A DNA stretch of 64,000 nucleotides. Origin: Phaeosaccion multiseriatum (lineage: Eukaryota > Ochrophyta, other classes). Both the position numbers and the translations under genes were made by a program. Each line of letters starts with the position of its first letter. Position 1 is the stretch's first letter. Of the stretch, positions 22,375 through 33,087 are shown piece by piece. The notes under the pieces are model-generated. The model saw only the letters and a program-made list of their open reading frames with translations. It did not search any database and was not told the DNA's origin. The stretch is taken from assembly GCA_965112735.1 (NCBI GenBank), contig OZ218957.1:3224001-3288000 (forward strand). The letters run 5' to 3'.

Positions 22375-24210
22375 TCACCTCGGCTGCCGCGGCTGCACCC
22401 CCTCCTCCTCCTCCTCCTGCTGCTCCTCCTCCTGCTGCTGCTGCTGCTGGTGCTGCGGCACTGCCCCCTCGTTGCCGTAGGAGAGCGACTGCGGGTTGGA
22501 GAGTTTGCTGCGTCCCCACCTGGAGAGAAGCTGCTGTCGTCTGTGACTCTGGTACTGCTGCCGCTGCCCATATGACTGCTGCCACTTAAAGTGCTGCATC
22601 TGTGGATTGTAGTGATGAGGCTGGTACTGCTGCTGAGGGTGGTGCTGCTGAAGGTGGTGCTGCTGCTGAAGATGGTGCTGCTGAAGATGGTGCTGCTGGT
22701 GCTGGTGCTGACACTGGTGCTGGTGCTGGTGCTGACGGTGGTGCTGATGCTGGTACTGCTGCTGAGGGTGCTGGTGCTGATGCTGGTGCAGAAGAAAGTG
22801 CTGCTGAAGGTGCTGGTGCTGGTAAAGGAAGTGCTGCTGAAGGTGGTACTGCTGAAGGTGGTACTGCTGAAGGTGTTGTTGGTGTTGGTGCTGGATCTGG
22901 AGCTGGTGCTGGTAATGAGGCTTGCGTTCATCCTCCTCCCAGCCCAACGGGGTATCATTCTCCTCCCCCCACCCACTGCAAGCTGGGGCCTTCGTCTCCT
23001 CCATCCATCCATTGCCATCCGGCATTATCTTCCCGTCCCCCCATCCACTCCCATCCGGGGTCTTGTCCTCCTCCCCCCATCCATTGCCATCCAGGATCTT
23101 ACTCCCCTCCCCCCATCCACTGCCATCCTGGGTCTTAACCTCCTCCCCCCATCCACCCACATCCGGCGTCCTACTGCTGTCCTCCTCCCATCCACTGCCA
23201 TCCGGCGCCTCCTCCTCCTCAAAGCCTTCCCCACCCCACATCTTTCTGCTTTGCCGCCTCTCTTCGCGCGTAACGGCCCAGCTCCATGGCATGTCCCAGC
23301 CAGATGGGACACCTTCCTCCTCCTTCTCCTCCTGCTTCTTCTGCCGCTGTATGACCAACTGCTGCGCCTTGGTCTTCTCCCCACTCCCTTCCTCAACAGA
23401 GTGTGGCGCCGGTCTGGCGGACAAGTCAACGTAGCCCTTGGTGCTGAATTGCTCACGCAACATCACCAGCCACCCCCGCCTCTTCCAGGCTACGCATGTC
23501 AGGCATAGAGGAGGGGGATGGGGGGGGGGGTGAGGAGGAGGAGGAGGAGGAGGAGGAGGAGGAGGAGGAGGAGGAGGAGGAGGAGGAGGAGGAGGAGGAG
23601 GAGGAGGAGGAGGAGGAGGAGGAGGAGGAGGAGGAGGAGGAGGAGGAGGAGGAGGACGAGGAGGAGGAGGAGGAGGAGGAGGAGGAGGAGGAGGAGGAGG
23701 AGGAGGAGGAGGAGGAGGAGGAGGAGGAGGAGGAGGAGGTGGAGGAGGAGGAGGAGGAGTGGATGGGGTTGGGTGAGAGGTGTGCGTGTCTGTGATTGTG
23801 TGTGCGAGAGACAGAGTGTATGTATGTACGTGTGTGCATGCATGTGAATGTGTGTGCGTGTGCGTGCGCATGTGTCTGGGTGGTGTATGTGTGTATGTGC
23901 GTGCGTGTGCGCGTGTGTGCGTGTGTGTATGTGTTCATGTATGTACGTGTGTGCGTTGGCTGGCCCACGTACCTGCATGCTCTGTGAGGAACTTGACCAC
24001 GTCATGCCTCTTCTTGTTCTTGGCCGCTTGCAGAGGCGATACTTTGGCGTCTGTGCGTCGCTCAGTCTTGGCCCCTGCGGAGACGAGGCTCTTGACCTGA
24101 GGAAAGCAGTAAGTCAGTGATGAACGTAGTAAGTCAGTGAGGAGGGGAGTACCACGGACGGCAGAGAAGGCAGCGGATGGAGGCGGTGCAAGCGAGCACC
24201 GAGGGGGCGA

Positions 24211-24247
<37 letters not shown>

Positions 24248-26933
24248 GAGGAGGAGGAGGAGGAACAGCAGGAGCAGGAGTATGGTAAGCGACAAGTGGC
24301 ATAGAAACGAGGATAAGCAGCGAGCGGGGAGAGAGAGAGACACACAGAGAGAGAGAGTGGGAGGGAGAGGGAGAGAGAGAGAGAGTAAGAGAGAGAGAGA
24401 GAAAGAACGGGAAAGAGTGCTTCCGTACGTACCACTCCGAGACTGCCCTTCTTGCACGCCGCCACGAGGGCTGTGGTGCCGCTGTTGCGATCCTTAGCAT
24501 TGGGGTTGGCCCCGTGGGCTGGGCAGGAAGTCAGCGTGGAGGGCAGTAAGTCAATGAGAGGGCAGTAAGTCAATGAGGAGGGCAGTATTCAGCGTTCAGC
24601 GAGGGGAGTAGGAAGAATAAGGATAGCAAGGAGAGCAAGGAGACCGGCATGCAAGGTAGAAATGGTGCTCAGATACTGGTCTGTCTGTCTGTCTGTCATG
24701 AGAGTGGTCCCTCTCCAGTACTTGCTTGCATGTATCCCTTCCAAGACACAATCCAAACATTATGAGTTTCCTTAGGTGATTCCTACTCGGTCAATGAGCC
24801 ATTGAAGTACAGAGTGAAAAGGTGTGCGTTCGTGTGTGTGAATCAAAGGTGTGCGTTCGTGTGTGTGACCATTGGTGTGACCATTAATACGACCATCAAC
24901 GTGACCATTGGTGTGACGTACCAAGGAGGGCGTTGACGATGTCGAGGTTTGCGCTGTTGGAGCAGCAGAGGATGAGGGGGCTGCCCGAGGGACGTCCACG
25001 ATGCCCAGAGACCACGTTCGCATTCGCTCCTGAACACGTCACGTACGTTGTGTGCGTGTGTGTGGTGTGTGTGTGTGTGTGTGCGTGCGTGTACGTGTTG
25101 CGTGTGTTGGGATGGAAGGAGAGGAGAGGGGAAGCAGCAGCACACCTGAGCAAAGGGCCTAAAAAGCTTTAACGCAGTGAGGCAGCTTCAGTCAAGCGAA
25201 GGCATTGCGCAATCGAAGACAGAGCCCAAAGTGGCGTGTTGCCTGTGAGTTCGTACGGACTACCAATCCGCCTACCTGCTTCGAGTAGCAGCAGAGCCAT
25301 GTCGACGTTTCCTCTCTTGGCCGCCCACGAGAGCGCGCTCCATCCCTTGCAGCACACGGCGTTCACATCTGTGCCCGCTGAAGAGAGGCATATGGGCATA
25401 CAGGCATACGGGCAGGCAAGCAGACAGGCACGCAGACAGGCACGCAGACACGCAGACAGGCAGGAGCGAAAGGGGAGCGGCGGGAGGGAAACGAGTTGGA
25501 CCAGAGCTGGAGTATGCATGTTCCTTCCTGCATCTCCAATAGCTGCTGCTGTTTCTGTATCACCAACTGCTGCTGCTGCTGCTACTGCTGCTGCGGCTCG
25601 CAGGGGCCATTTCAGCTTACGTGGGTGGTGAGGCAAGATCAGAGACTTGCCACAATCGTACTCACGCATCAACACGCACATACCAACACACACACACAAA
25701 ACACACGCCCAACCACCCACACCCACCCACCCACCCACACACACACCGACACACACAAATACACACACACACTCACACCCACACATATATATACACACAC
25801 ACACGCACACGCACATGGTACCTCAGCCCCCTACCAATCTGACTAACCTTGGACGAGGGCCTTTACACTGCCCAGGAAAGCCCCTTCCGCGGCTCGCAGA
25901 AGAGGTGTGCACCCGCTCTTGGCCTCTCGGAGGTCGGTGGGAAAGTCGAAGTCGAGCAGCAAGCGCACCACCTTTTGAGTGCCGAGTCAGAGAGAGAGAG
26001 GAGTCAGATACGAGTCAGCTAGGACCTAGTGTGTGTCAAGAGTAGTACAGTTTCAGCTTTTGTTGTTGGTTACAGTTGTAGTTAGGAACTAGAGGGCCTT
26101 GTGTCAAAGATAACAAAGGTGAGAAGGTGCCCACCTTGGAGAAGCCTCCGGTGGCGGCCAGACCGAGCGCGCTCTCTCCTCCGCCGCACTTTGGATCGCC
26201 TCTGTAGGCCTTGCTCCAGTCGATGCGAGCCATGATACCCGCATTCTGGAGGGAGGGGAGGGAGGGGAACAACGGGACAAGAAAGAGGAGAGGAGAGGAC
26301 AAGGCCAAGACGGCACCAAACGGAGGATCATTCTTCGGCTGCACATAAACATCTGATGACTGCCCACAACAACAACAACACCAAACGGGGCCTTGAGAAT
26401 GGAAAAGAGGGCAGGACGTGGAGAGCCTCATCAACGCCAAGGCTTGCCCCAAAGTGCCGTCCCCTTGGTTCAGTAGTGAGGTACACTCACTCACCACTGC
26501 TCCTCTCCCCTCCCTCCCTCCCTCACTCACTCACTCACTCACTCCCCCACTCCCACTCCTTCTCTCCCTCTCCCTCTTCCCCTTCCCGCCTCGCCGCCTC
26601 GCCCTCTCCCTCTCACTCCGGGCGTCAGGAGGCTACTCACCAGCAACTGACCGACGATATCCCAGTACCCGAGCATGCTCGCCATCCCGAGGGGAGTGGT
26701 CTTGTCGGAGCTCGGGTAGCGTCGCTCGAGGGCCCCTCGGCAGAGGAGAATGTGTGTCACTTCCCCCCACCCTTCTTCGGCGGCGATGGTGAGGGCATTG
26801 AGACCAGTTTGAGTCTGCTTATTCCAGTCCAGTCCCAAGTAGAGAGGGAGAGAAGAAGAGGGGAGAGGGAGATTGGCAAGGTGTCAGTTTGAGGGGGTCG
26901 AGAGAGAGCCAGCCAGTCGGAGACAGAGGGGAG

Positions 26934-26968
<35 letters not shown>

Positions 26969-27850
26969 AAGAAGGAAATAGAACGAGACGCTTCTCTTGC
27001 ATTTCCCTCCACAAGCATGAGTCTCCTACACATTACCCATTCCCCACTACCCTGGAAGGTACCTCCCTCTTCTCTGCGCCCACAGAGGTTTGCACACGCA
27101 TGCCCATGGCTTGGTGACGAAACTTCTCATCATCGACATGGTTTGTTCCTTACGCTATCACCCAAGGTGCGAGATATCAACCGTACCTTCCAGTGCAGAG
27201 TCTTGCCCGCGCCATACCGGAAGAGCAGCTCCACCACTTGGGCCACGCCGGAGTGGGCACTGCACATGAGCGGCTGAGACACGTTCAGGTATTCACGCAG
27301 AGAGAGAGAGGGAGGAGGCGTGCGATAAGCGGCTGAGATACGGTGACAGAGCGAGGGAGAAGAAGACGGAGTGGGACGAGGGAGGGGCGAACGTGGGGAG
27401 CGTGGAGGACCTAAAAGGTGCATCGGAGGGTGAGGATAGCCGGTCATTTCACCCCAGACATGGAGGAAGGCGTGTGTCTGTCTCACCGTTTCTCCCGCTG
27501 TTGCGCGATCGAGGACCTTCGCACCCTTCCTCAGCAGAAAATCGACACTGACTGTGCGGCCGGTGTAGCACGCAGTCTGCAGAAAGGTACAGGAGAAAGA
27601 GGGGACCATTAGTTGAAGAGAAGTCCGTTACCTGCGCCCTCCTCGTCTATCTTACCGACAGTAAAGAGTAGCCGTCCTCATCTCTGGCTTGCAGGAGAAC
27701 GTCGACACCAGTCAAGCGCCTTCCTCGCTGTGCAGGTCCCTGCTGCCGCCGCTGCTGTTGCTGCTGCTGCTCGGCCTCGCTCGTCGCGAACCAAGCCTTG
27801 AAGGCCTCGTCCCCTTCTCTTAGAGCAGCGAAGCCCGCTCCCCGATCCAT
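22375..27850 (-). CDS. Ankyrin-repeat protein with GW-repeat and Gln/His-rich C-terminus
   Basis: Eleven predicted exons (minus): 27656-27850, 27487-27576, 27187-27273, 26641-26814, 26135-26245, 25848-25971, 25276-25377, 24922-25029, 24433-24518, 23973-24096, 22375-23489. Every GT-AG border keeps phase, giving about 771 residues. Residues 1 to about 400 are ankyrin repeats ([71 protein letters not shown]), many split one repeat per exon. The last exon adds a charged stretch with QLVIQ (dispersed 17-mer variant), then about eight 12-14 residue repeats around D-G-x-G-W-G-E-E, then over 100 residues of Q/H/Y. Ankyrin repeats bind proteins; tandem GW/WG motifs in other proteins can bind Argonaute. 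That role here is only inferred. Paralogous functions cannot be excluded. Confidence 0.85.
22960..23215. repeat. DNA repeat encoding the GW repeats, CCCCATCCACTGCCATCC unit
   Basis: About eight units of 36-42 bp, each with CCCCATCCA(C/T)(T/C)(G/C)CCATCC, encode the DGxGWGE repeats on the minus strand. The core is the reverse complement of the second dispersed word (GGATGGCAGTGGATG). Confidence 0.85.
23346..23362 (-). repeat. Dispersed 17-mer, one change, in the ankyrin-GW gene (QLVIQ)
   Basis: Reverse complement reads GCAGTTGGTCATACAGC (G>C at position 10) and is translated Q-Q-L-V-I-Q-R. Confidence 0.8.
23532..23760. repeat. (GAG)n triplet array of about 230 bp in an ankyrin-GW intron
   Basis: Nearly perfect (GAG)n with rare GAC or GGT interruptions, just upstream of the last exon on the minus strand, where it forms a long CTC polypyrimidine tract. 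Confidence 0.95.
25555..25570 (-). repeat. Dispersed 17-mer, 16 of 17 bases, in an ankyrin-GW intron
   Basis: CTGTATCACCAACTGC. A degenerate second copy (ATCTCCAATAGC) lies beside it; read on the minus strand the pair gives [15 protein letters not shown], the same tandem form seen at 9508. Confidence 0.8.
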
Positions 27851-28263
27851 GCTCTTTCTCTCCCTAGTGCGGGCATCGAATTGATGTCAAAGTCTATGGT
27901 CTTATCGAGGCAGCACACAGCATGGGTGGTGATATTTATCTGTATACATGGTCCCCCACGGTTGGACAAAAGGGGTGGTGCTTCACGTCTCTCGCCAGCC
28001 TGTTGATCTCTTCTCCCCCCCTCTCGCTCGCTCCTCATGCTACTACTACTATTATTGCAACTCCTGCTCCCGCTTCGTCGCTTCGGACTGCACAGGATTA
28101 TCTGATCTTTGATTATGGCCGGCGCCAGGTCTGATTACTGATTACTGATTATGGTCGGCGCATACCATAATCCCGACCGCTGATACGTTTGCTTCCTTGC
28201 AGCGCCGCTATTTGTCTGTGCCAATTCGTCAGCAGCACAGCCAAACACGCCCTAGCTACACGC
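27851..28263. other. Intergenic region upstream of the ankyrin-GW gene
   Basis: Holds the presumed promoter of the ankyrin-GW gene. Three CTGATTA(CT/TG) repeats near 28130-28155. Nothing else seen. Confidence 0.5.
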
Positions 28264-28875
28264 CTACACGCACGCACGCACGGGGGGATGGGGCAGTGAG
28301 GATGACGAGAAGCGTACGTGCCTCTTCTTCTCACTCGCCGTCACCATGCTCTCCTCCAGCACCGCCCACTCCTCTCCCTTCTCGTCATCCTCACTGCCCC
28401 CTCCCCCTGAGCGAAAACGGTGGTAGGCAGCCACAAAGTCTCGGACGGTGCTCTCCACGCTTTGTCCCCTTCCTCTTGGTGCGGACGCCAAGTACGGCAG
28501 CAGTGACACCTTGGTCCGGCCCACAGCCAACACCACGCCATTCGAAAGCTGCCTGTCCCGGCGGCCGCAGCAAGCTACGGCAGTTTTCAGCCCTCTCCAT
28601 ATACACCAGAAGGCAGCAGAAGGCAGCTGCATCTCGTCTCGGACATGGGAGCCCCAGCCCCTCGGCCAATCCTTCCCCACTCTCCTACTCTGCCTTCTCC
28701 TCCTCCATGTGCTCTTTCTCACTGGAGGGGGGGATCTTCCTCCTCTTCTGTGCCCTCCCGTTGATGATGTCGGTGGGAGCACGTCGCTTGGGCACGGGTG
28801 CACACTGAGCCTCCGCCTGCTCTTCCTCTTGCTGCTGCTTCTCCTCCGGCCCCTGCTGCTGCTGCTCTGCTCGCC
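28264..28875 (-). CDS. Hypothetical protein, gene model unresolved
   Basis: Two stretches on the minus strand look protein-like but lie in different frames. The first (about 28875-28730) is Gln/Glu-rich, ending in a basic PKRRAPTDIINGRAQKRKIPP segment that resembles a nuclear localisation signal. The second (28580-28264) reads RQLSNGVVLAVGRTKVSLLP and VRDFVAAYHRF, then an acidic, serine-rich end. A donor after CCCTCCA (GTGAGA) and an acceptor GCCGTAG would join them in phase. I recognise no family and find no start codon; an upstream exon is likely. It could also be a non-coding stretch that happens to be open. Confidence 0.3.
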   Translation of the reverse strand, partial: GEQSSSSRGRRRSSSKRKSRRRLSVHPCPSDVLPPTSSTGGHRRGGRSPPPVRKSTWRRRRQSRRVGKDWPRGWGSHVRDEMQLPSAAFWCIWRGLKTAVACCGRRDRQLSNGVVLAVGRTKVSLLPYLASAPRGRGQSVESTVRDFVAAYHRFRSGGGGSEDDEKGEEWAVLEESMVTASEKKRHVRFSSSSLPHPPVRACV

Positions 28876-28939
28876 CTCATATCATTCGAGCATGCCCCTT
28901 GCACTTCTCGTCATGTTAACTCTGGGCTTGCTTGCTTGC

Positions 28940-29215
28940 TTCTCACAGCCCCTCAACAGGACATGTTACCTCTCTTGACCACAGCTCCGTGGGATACGTA
29001 CAATCCTCCTTGGACCCGGACTTTCTCACACTCTTCAACAGCTCTTCAACAGTACACGCAGGCCTCTCGACCACAGCTCCGTGGGATTTCCAAAATTCTC
29101 CTTGGAGACGCTGCTTCTCACACCCCCTCAACTCTACACCTCACTTTCATCGCAGCTCCTTGGCACTTACACAATCCTCCTTGCTTCGACTGCTTCTCAC
29201 ACAGCCCTGCTGTGG
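28940..29215 (+). repeat. Three diverged tandem copies of a ~90 bp sequence
   Basis: CGACCACAGCTCCGTGGGAT at about 28977 and 29069, with a decayed copy (CGCAGCTCCTTGGCACT) near 29153. Each is followed by CAATCCTCCTTGG-like or AAATTCTCCTTGG sequence and CTTCTCACA. The copies lie between PSMG3 and the hypothetical gene. Confidence 0.8.
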
Positions 29216-29458
29216 TGCTGTGGTGCTGTCCGTGGTGTTGCATTGGAAGGCAGGAGCCCCTCCCTGTCCGCGCTTCTCGGAAGCAAATCCCAAATAGGCG
29301 AGTTCAAGTCAGGCAGCTCCAAGAGGGCCCTCTCTCTCTCTCTCTCCCCCTCCCTCTCTCTTTCTCTCTCGCCCTCTTCGCTATCTGCTCCGGCGGTTAA
29401 ACTCGACGCCCCCTCCTCTCTCTACACGTCCGATAATCGTGCTCTGTATCGAGTCATT

Positions 29459-30429
29459 TCAGCCGCTCTTCCCCACGCTGCCGTCGCCTCCCGTCTCCTT
29501 CCTCTCCTTCGGCTCGGCCAACAGCCCCAGCACGACATTGATGACCGTCTGAAAGGTAAAGGAGTCCCTCCCCTCGTCCTTCAAGGCCACGGCCAGCAGC
29601 AGCGGTTTGGGAGAGCTGAGTCGTCACCACGCAACAGAGAGGGCGGAGAGGGAGGGAGGAACAAAGGGGAGGGAAGCTAGGTGAAGCAAGGCTAACGCAC
29701 AAAAGCAGAGACACAGGGGGGTCAGTACGACATGCGTGCCATTTGGGGGCCCTGCATCTCTCGCAGCTGCGTGCTGTGTCTCGTTTTTCTCTCACTTGAT
29801 TTGCTCCATCAGTTGGCGGCCGTAGATGGTAAGGAGGGGGTCATCCCTCCTGCCTAGCAGCGTATTGACCTCGTAGCTTTTCATGCCTGTGGCCTCGGAC
29901 TTCTCTACCGTTGCCAGCAGCTTACGCGGGGAAAGGAGAGGGGGAGGGAAAGCAGGGCAGGCAGGGAGATGATGAGAGGGTGAAAAGCAGTCCGGTGGAT
30001 GGATGGACTTGGAATGTGAAGGTGAGAAGGGAGCTTCGTTACGCGAAGTGTTGATTCTGCGATGGCCGCATACGATTAGATTAGGGCTTCGGGCCGTGGT
30101 CTCGATCGAGCATGGCTCGCACTTACAATGCTCCCCAGCTTCTTGAGTTGAGTCACTGTCACAAAGTTGCGATCCGCGTACTGGATCACGATCACCTCCG
30201 TTCGCACGCCGTCGATTTCCTGCGGAGAGAGCGAGGGCCAAGCCCAAACGACCGTGAATGTGAGATCAGGATCCTCCCCTTCCCCTTTTTCCTTTCCTTC
30301 CCTCCTCTCTCCCCCTTCTTCTCTTACCACTGCAGCTTGGCTCTGCTTCACGCTGCCGGTTCCGGCTTTACCCGCAGCCGGTGTCTCTGCGCCACCTCCC
30401 CCTCCCCCAGCGACAACTCCAAACTCCAT
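29459..30429 (-). CDS. PSMG3: Proteasome assembly chaperone 3 (PAC3)
   Basis: Exons 30328-30429, 30127-30219, 29796-29920, 29459-29615 (minus), phases consistent, 158 residues. PAC3 pairs with PAC4 to help build the 20S proteasome alpha ring. The family core is visible: EIDGVRTEVIVIQYADRNFVTVTQL-K-K-L-G-S-I, then EVNTLLGRRDDPLLTIYGRQL (the LLG-x-DEPL-like motif), then KPLLAVALKDEG and a C-terminal helix. The human protein is about 122 residues; the extra length here is an Ala/Gly-rich N-terminus of about 30. An apparent stop at 29791 is avoided by a donor two bases earlier (AA|GTGAGA). It is divergent from the isomerase gene. Confidence 0.85.
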
Positions 30430-30562
30430 TTTTGCCTCTGGCTCGTACACTTACACTTCCATCAACCCCGGGGGGCCCATCGTGTAATCGGCCGCCTTTT
30501 TTGTGACTATTTTCGGTACTGTATCATTTCTTTACCACCCTCTTTTCTAACTCACGCTCACG
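30430..30562. promoter_or_regulatory. 133-bp divergent promoter, PSMG3 (-) and TPI (+)
   Basis: The whole space between the two start codons is 133 bp, so the 5' UTRs and core promoters of both genes must share it. An AT-richer patch lies at 30495-30550. Confidence 0.6.
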
Positions 30563-31091
30563 ATGAAGGCTTGCATTGCAGCTGTTGCAGGAGTGCTGCT
30601 GGGGGGCTCTGCCGTGGAAGGATTTATCACAGCCACTCCAGCAAAGCTTGCAAGGCAGCAGAGCAGTTTTGTGGCTCCATGCAGCCCAGCCTCGTCAGCA
30701 GAGAGGACGGCCTCGCCACGGACGTTTGCGGGTGGTCTGAGCATGATGGCGAGGACTCCCTTCATGGCGGGAAATTGGAAGATGAATCCCACTGACATGG
30801 GCACCGCAGTGCAACTAGCAAAAGACGTAAGTGGGAGACTTTAATTGGGCCGGTGTATGAGTGATGGAGCGACAGTTTCCATGACAAGGAGGAGGAAGGG
30901 GCGGCGAGATGGCCAAGGGTTTGCATGAAGGAATTCGTCTGCTTGCGCAGGCATGATTTCCTTCTGATGTTGCTGGGCCATGCTGCTGCTGGCCCAGCAT
31001 GTTCCATACTTGTTCCCTGGTAACTATGACACATGATAATTCATTTCTGCCTCGCTGGTCTATCCCCGGCATTGCGTGGCTCACTTTCCTG

Positions 31092-31123
<32 letters not shown>

Positions 31124-33087
31124 TCAGGTGGCGGAGGCAACGAAGGACACAGAGGGCGTGGATGTGGGCATCATCCCACCTCACCCGTTCATCGTACCCG
31201 TCAAGAACGCCCTTGAGGGCTCGCATATCAAGGTCAGTAAGCAGCAAGCGGGGTCCTTAAGTAGAATGTGTGCTAGTGAGTGACGGGGCACTTTTCCCAG
31301 TCACGGTCATCGCGTTTGAGGGGCCAGTATGAAACAAACAAACAACACAAACGAATAACTCTCGCCGAGGCATGCCCCTTGACCCCATCCCATGCATGCA
31401 ATTGAATGTCCCTCCCTCCCATGCCCCGCCCACCTTCAGACGGGTGCCCAAAACGTGTATATCGAGAACAACGGAGCCTTCACCGGTGCCGTGGCGTCAT
31501 CAATGCTGTCGAGTGTGGGTGTGTACTATGTGCTAGTGGGGCACAGCGAGAGGAGGGTGCTATTCAAGGACTCGGACTCCACAGTCAATAAGAAAGTAAG
31601 AGTGAGCGATGAGAGAAGGAGGGGAGGGGGAGATGGCAGGGGAAGGGAGGAGGAGGTACGGTATAACGGAGGATAGGATGGCCATGGGTATACGGGAATC
31701 TCTCTCTCTCTGGAGGGAAGGAAGGAAGTTGGAGGAATAGGAGGAGGGGAGATGGAGAGGCTCTCTGCCGTGATGTAATGACCGCCACTGATGCCTTGTA
31801 CTACACTATGGCATGCTTTACGGCTTCCTCTCTTCTATCATTCGTAGTCTTCCTTCCTTCCCTCCCCGTTCACTAATTCCTTCCTCCCTCCCTTCCTTCC
31901 TTCCCTTCCTTCCTTCCTGCCCTCCTTCCTTCCTTCCGTCCTTCCCGTGCTTCCTTCCTTCCCTCCCTCCCTCCTTCCTTCCGTAGATGCGCAAGGTACT
32001 TGACGCGGGGATGAACCCAATTCTTTGCATCGGAGAGTCAAAGGAGGAGTACGAGGCGGGCCTCAACAAGGAGGTGTGCGCGATTCAGCTGGGCAAGGGC
32101 ACAGCAGATGTCACCCCGGAGGAGATGGCCAGGCTTGTAGTCGCGTATGAGCCCATCTGGGCTATCGGAACGGGGCTGACGGCCACACCAGAGATTGCCC
32201 AAGAGGTAATGGTATAAGGGGCAGTGGAGGGGAGCGGGAGGGCAGGACAGGGTAGGGTGGGATGGGGTGGGGAGTGGGCAGGAGGATGCAGTAGGATGCA
32301 TGTGGATAGGCAGGAGAGAGGGAGGCAGGCAGGCGGTGGTGCGCACACGAGCGAAACTTGAGAGGAGGGAGGAGGCGTTTAGGTCTTGTCCATGTCCTGT
32401 CAATGTCCTGTCAATGTCCTGTTTCTCGTAGTCCAGGTATTCATGGCTCTCTCTCTCCCCCCTCCCCTTCTTTCTCTCCCTGCCTCCCTGCTGCCGTCTT
32501 TGCATCCATGTGATAGGTGCACGCATACATCCGCTCATGGCTAGCGGACAAGTACGGACAGGAAATCGCGGATACAGTGCGGATACAATACGGAGGTGAG
32601 TTACTCCATCGCGTGTGCGCAGTCTCTCAGGCAGCACACAGTTATACACAGCCATGGACACGTTCGGCCTCACTATAGAGAGAGCTGCTTGGCCTGGCCT
32701 GGCGTGGCGCACAAATGGCTCTGGCAAGGATTCGTGTTGTTGCTTCACCTCATGTCTATGAGTGTGCGGGCGGGCGTGCGGGCGTGCGTGCGGGCGTGCG
32801 TGCGGGCGTGCGTGCGTATGACTCATCGTCGTGCGGAGGTGACTGCGAACTTACCATGAACTGGATGTACTTCAGTCCTCGCGTCGATGCTGACTCATTT
32901 CTCTCTATCACCAACACGCACACACACACACGCACGCACGCACGCCCGCCCGCCCGCACTTACAGGTTCTGTAACGCCTGAGACAGTGGATGAGCTCATG
33001 GCGTGCCCGGACATCGACGGGGCACTCGTGGGGGGGGCATCGCTCGTAGCCGACAAGTTCGCCCGGATTGTAAACTTTACCAAGTGA
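30563..33087 (+). CDS. TPI: Triosephosphate isomerase with plastid-targeting presequence
   Basis: Exons 30563-30826, 31128-31232, 31440-31595, 31987-32205, 32517-32595, 32966-33087, all phases consistent, 314 residues. The enzyme interconverts dihydroxyacetone phosphate and glyceraldehyde 3-phosphate. Catalytic residues are present: Lys in NWKMN (near 73), His in VLVGHSERR (near 158), Glu in [12 protein letters not shown] (near 230), and the phosphate loop GGSV ... GGASL. The first 64 residues are extra. They begin with a hydrophobic signal peptide ([20 protein letters not shown]) followed by [13 protein letters not shown], a Phe-initiated basic/hydroxylated transit peptide. That bipartite form directs proteins to complex red plastids, so this is probably the Calvin-cycle isozyme. 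Introns carry CCTT and GCGGGCGTGC repeats. Confidence 0.95.

Noticed and set aside
28798-29400. 200-codon plus-strand frame over the 90-bp repeats
   Set aside because: Content is repeat-derived, with no family motif and no supporting splice structure.
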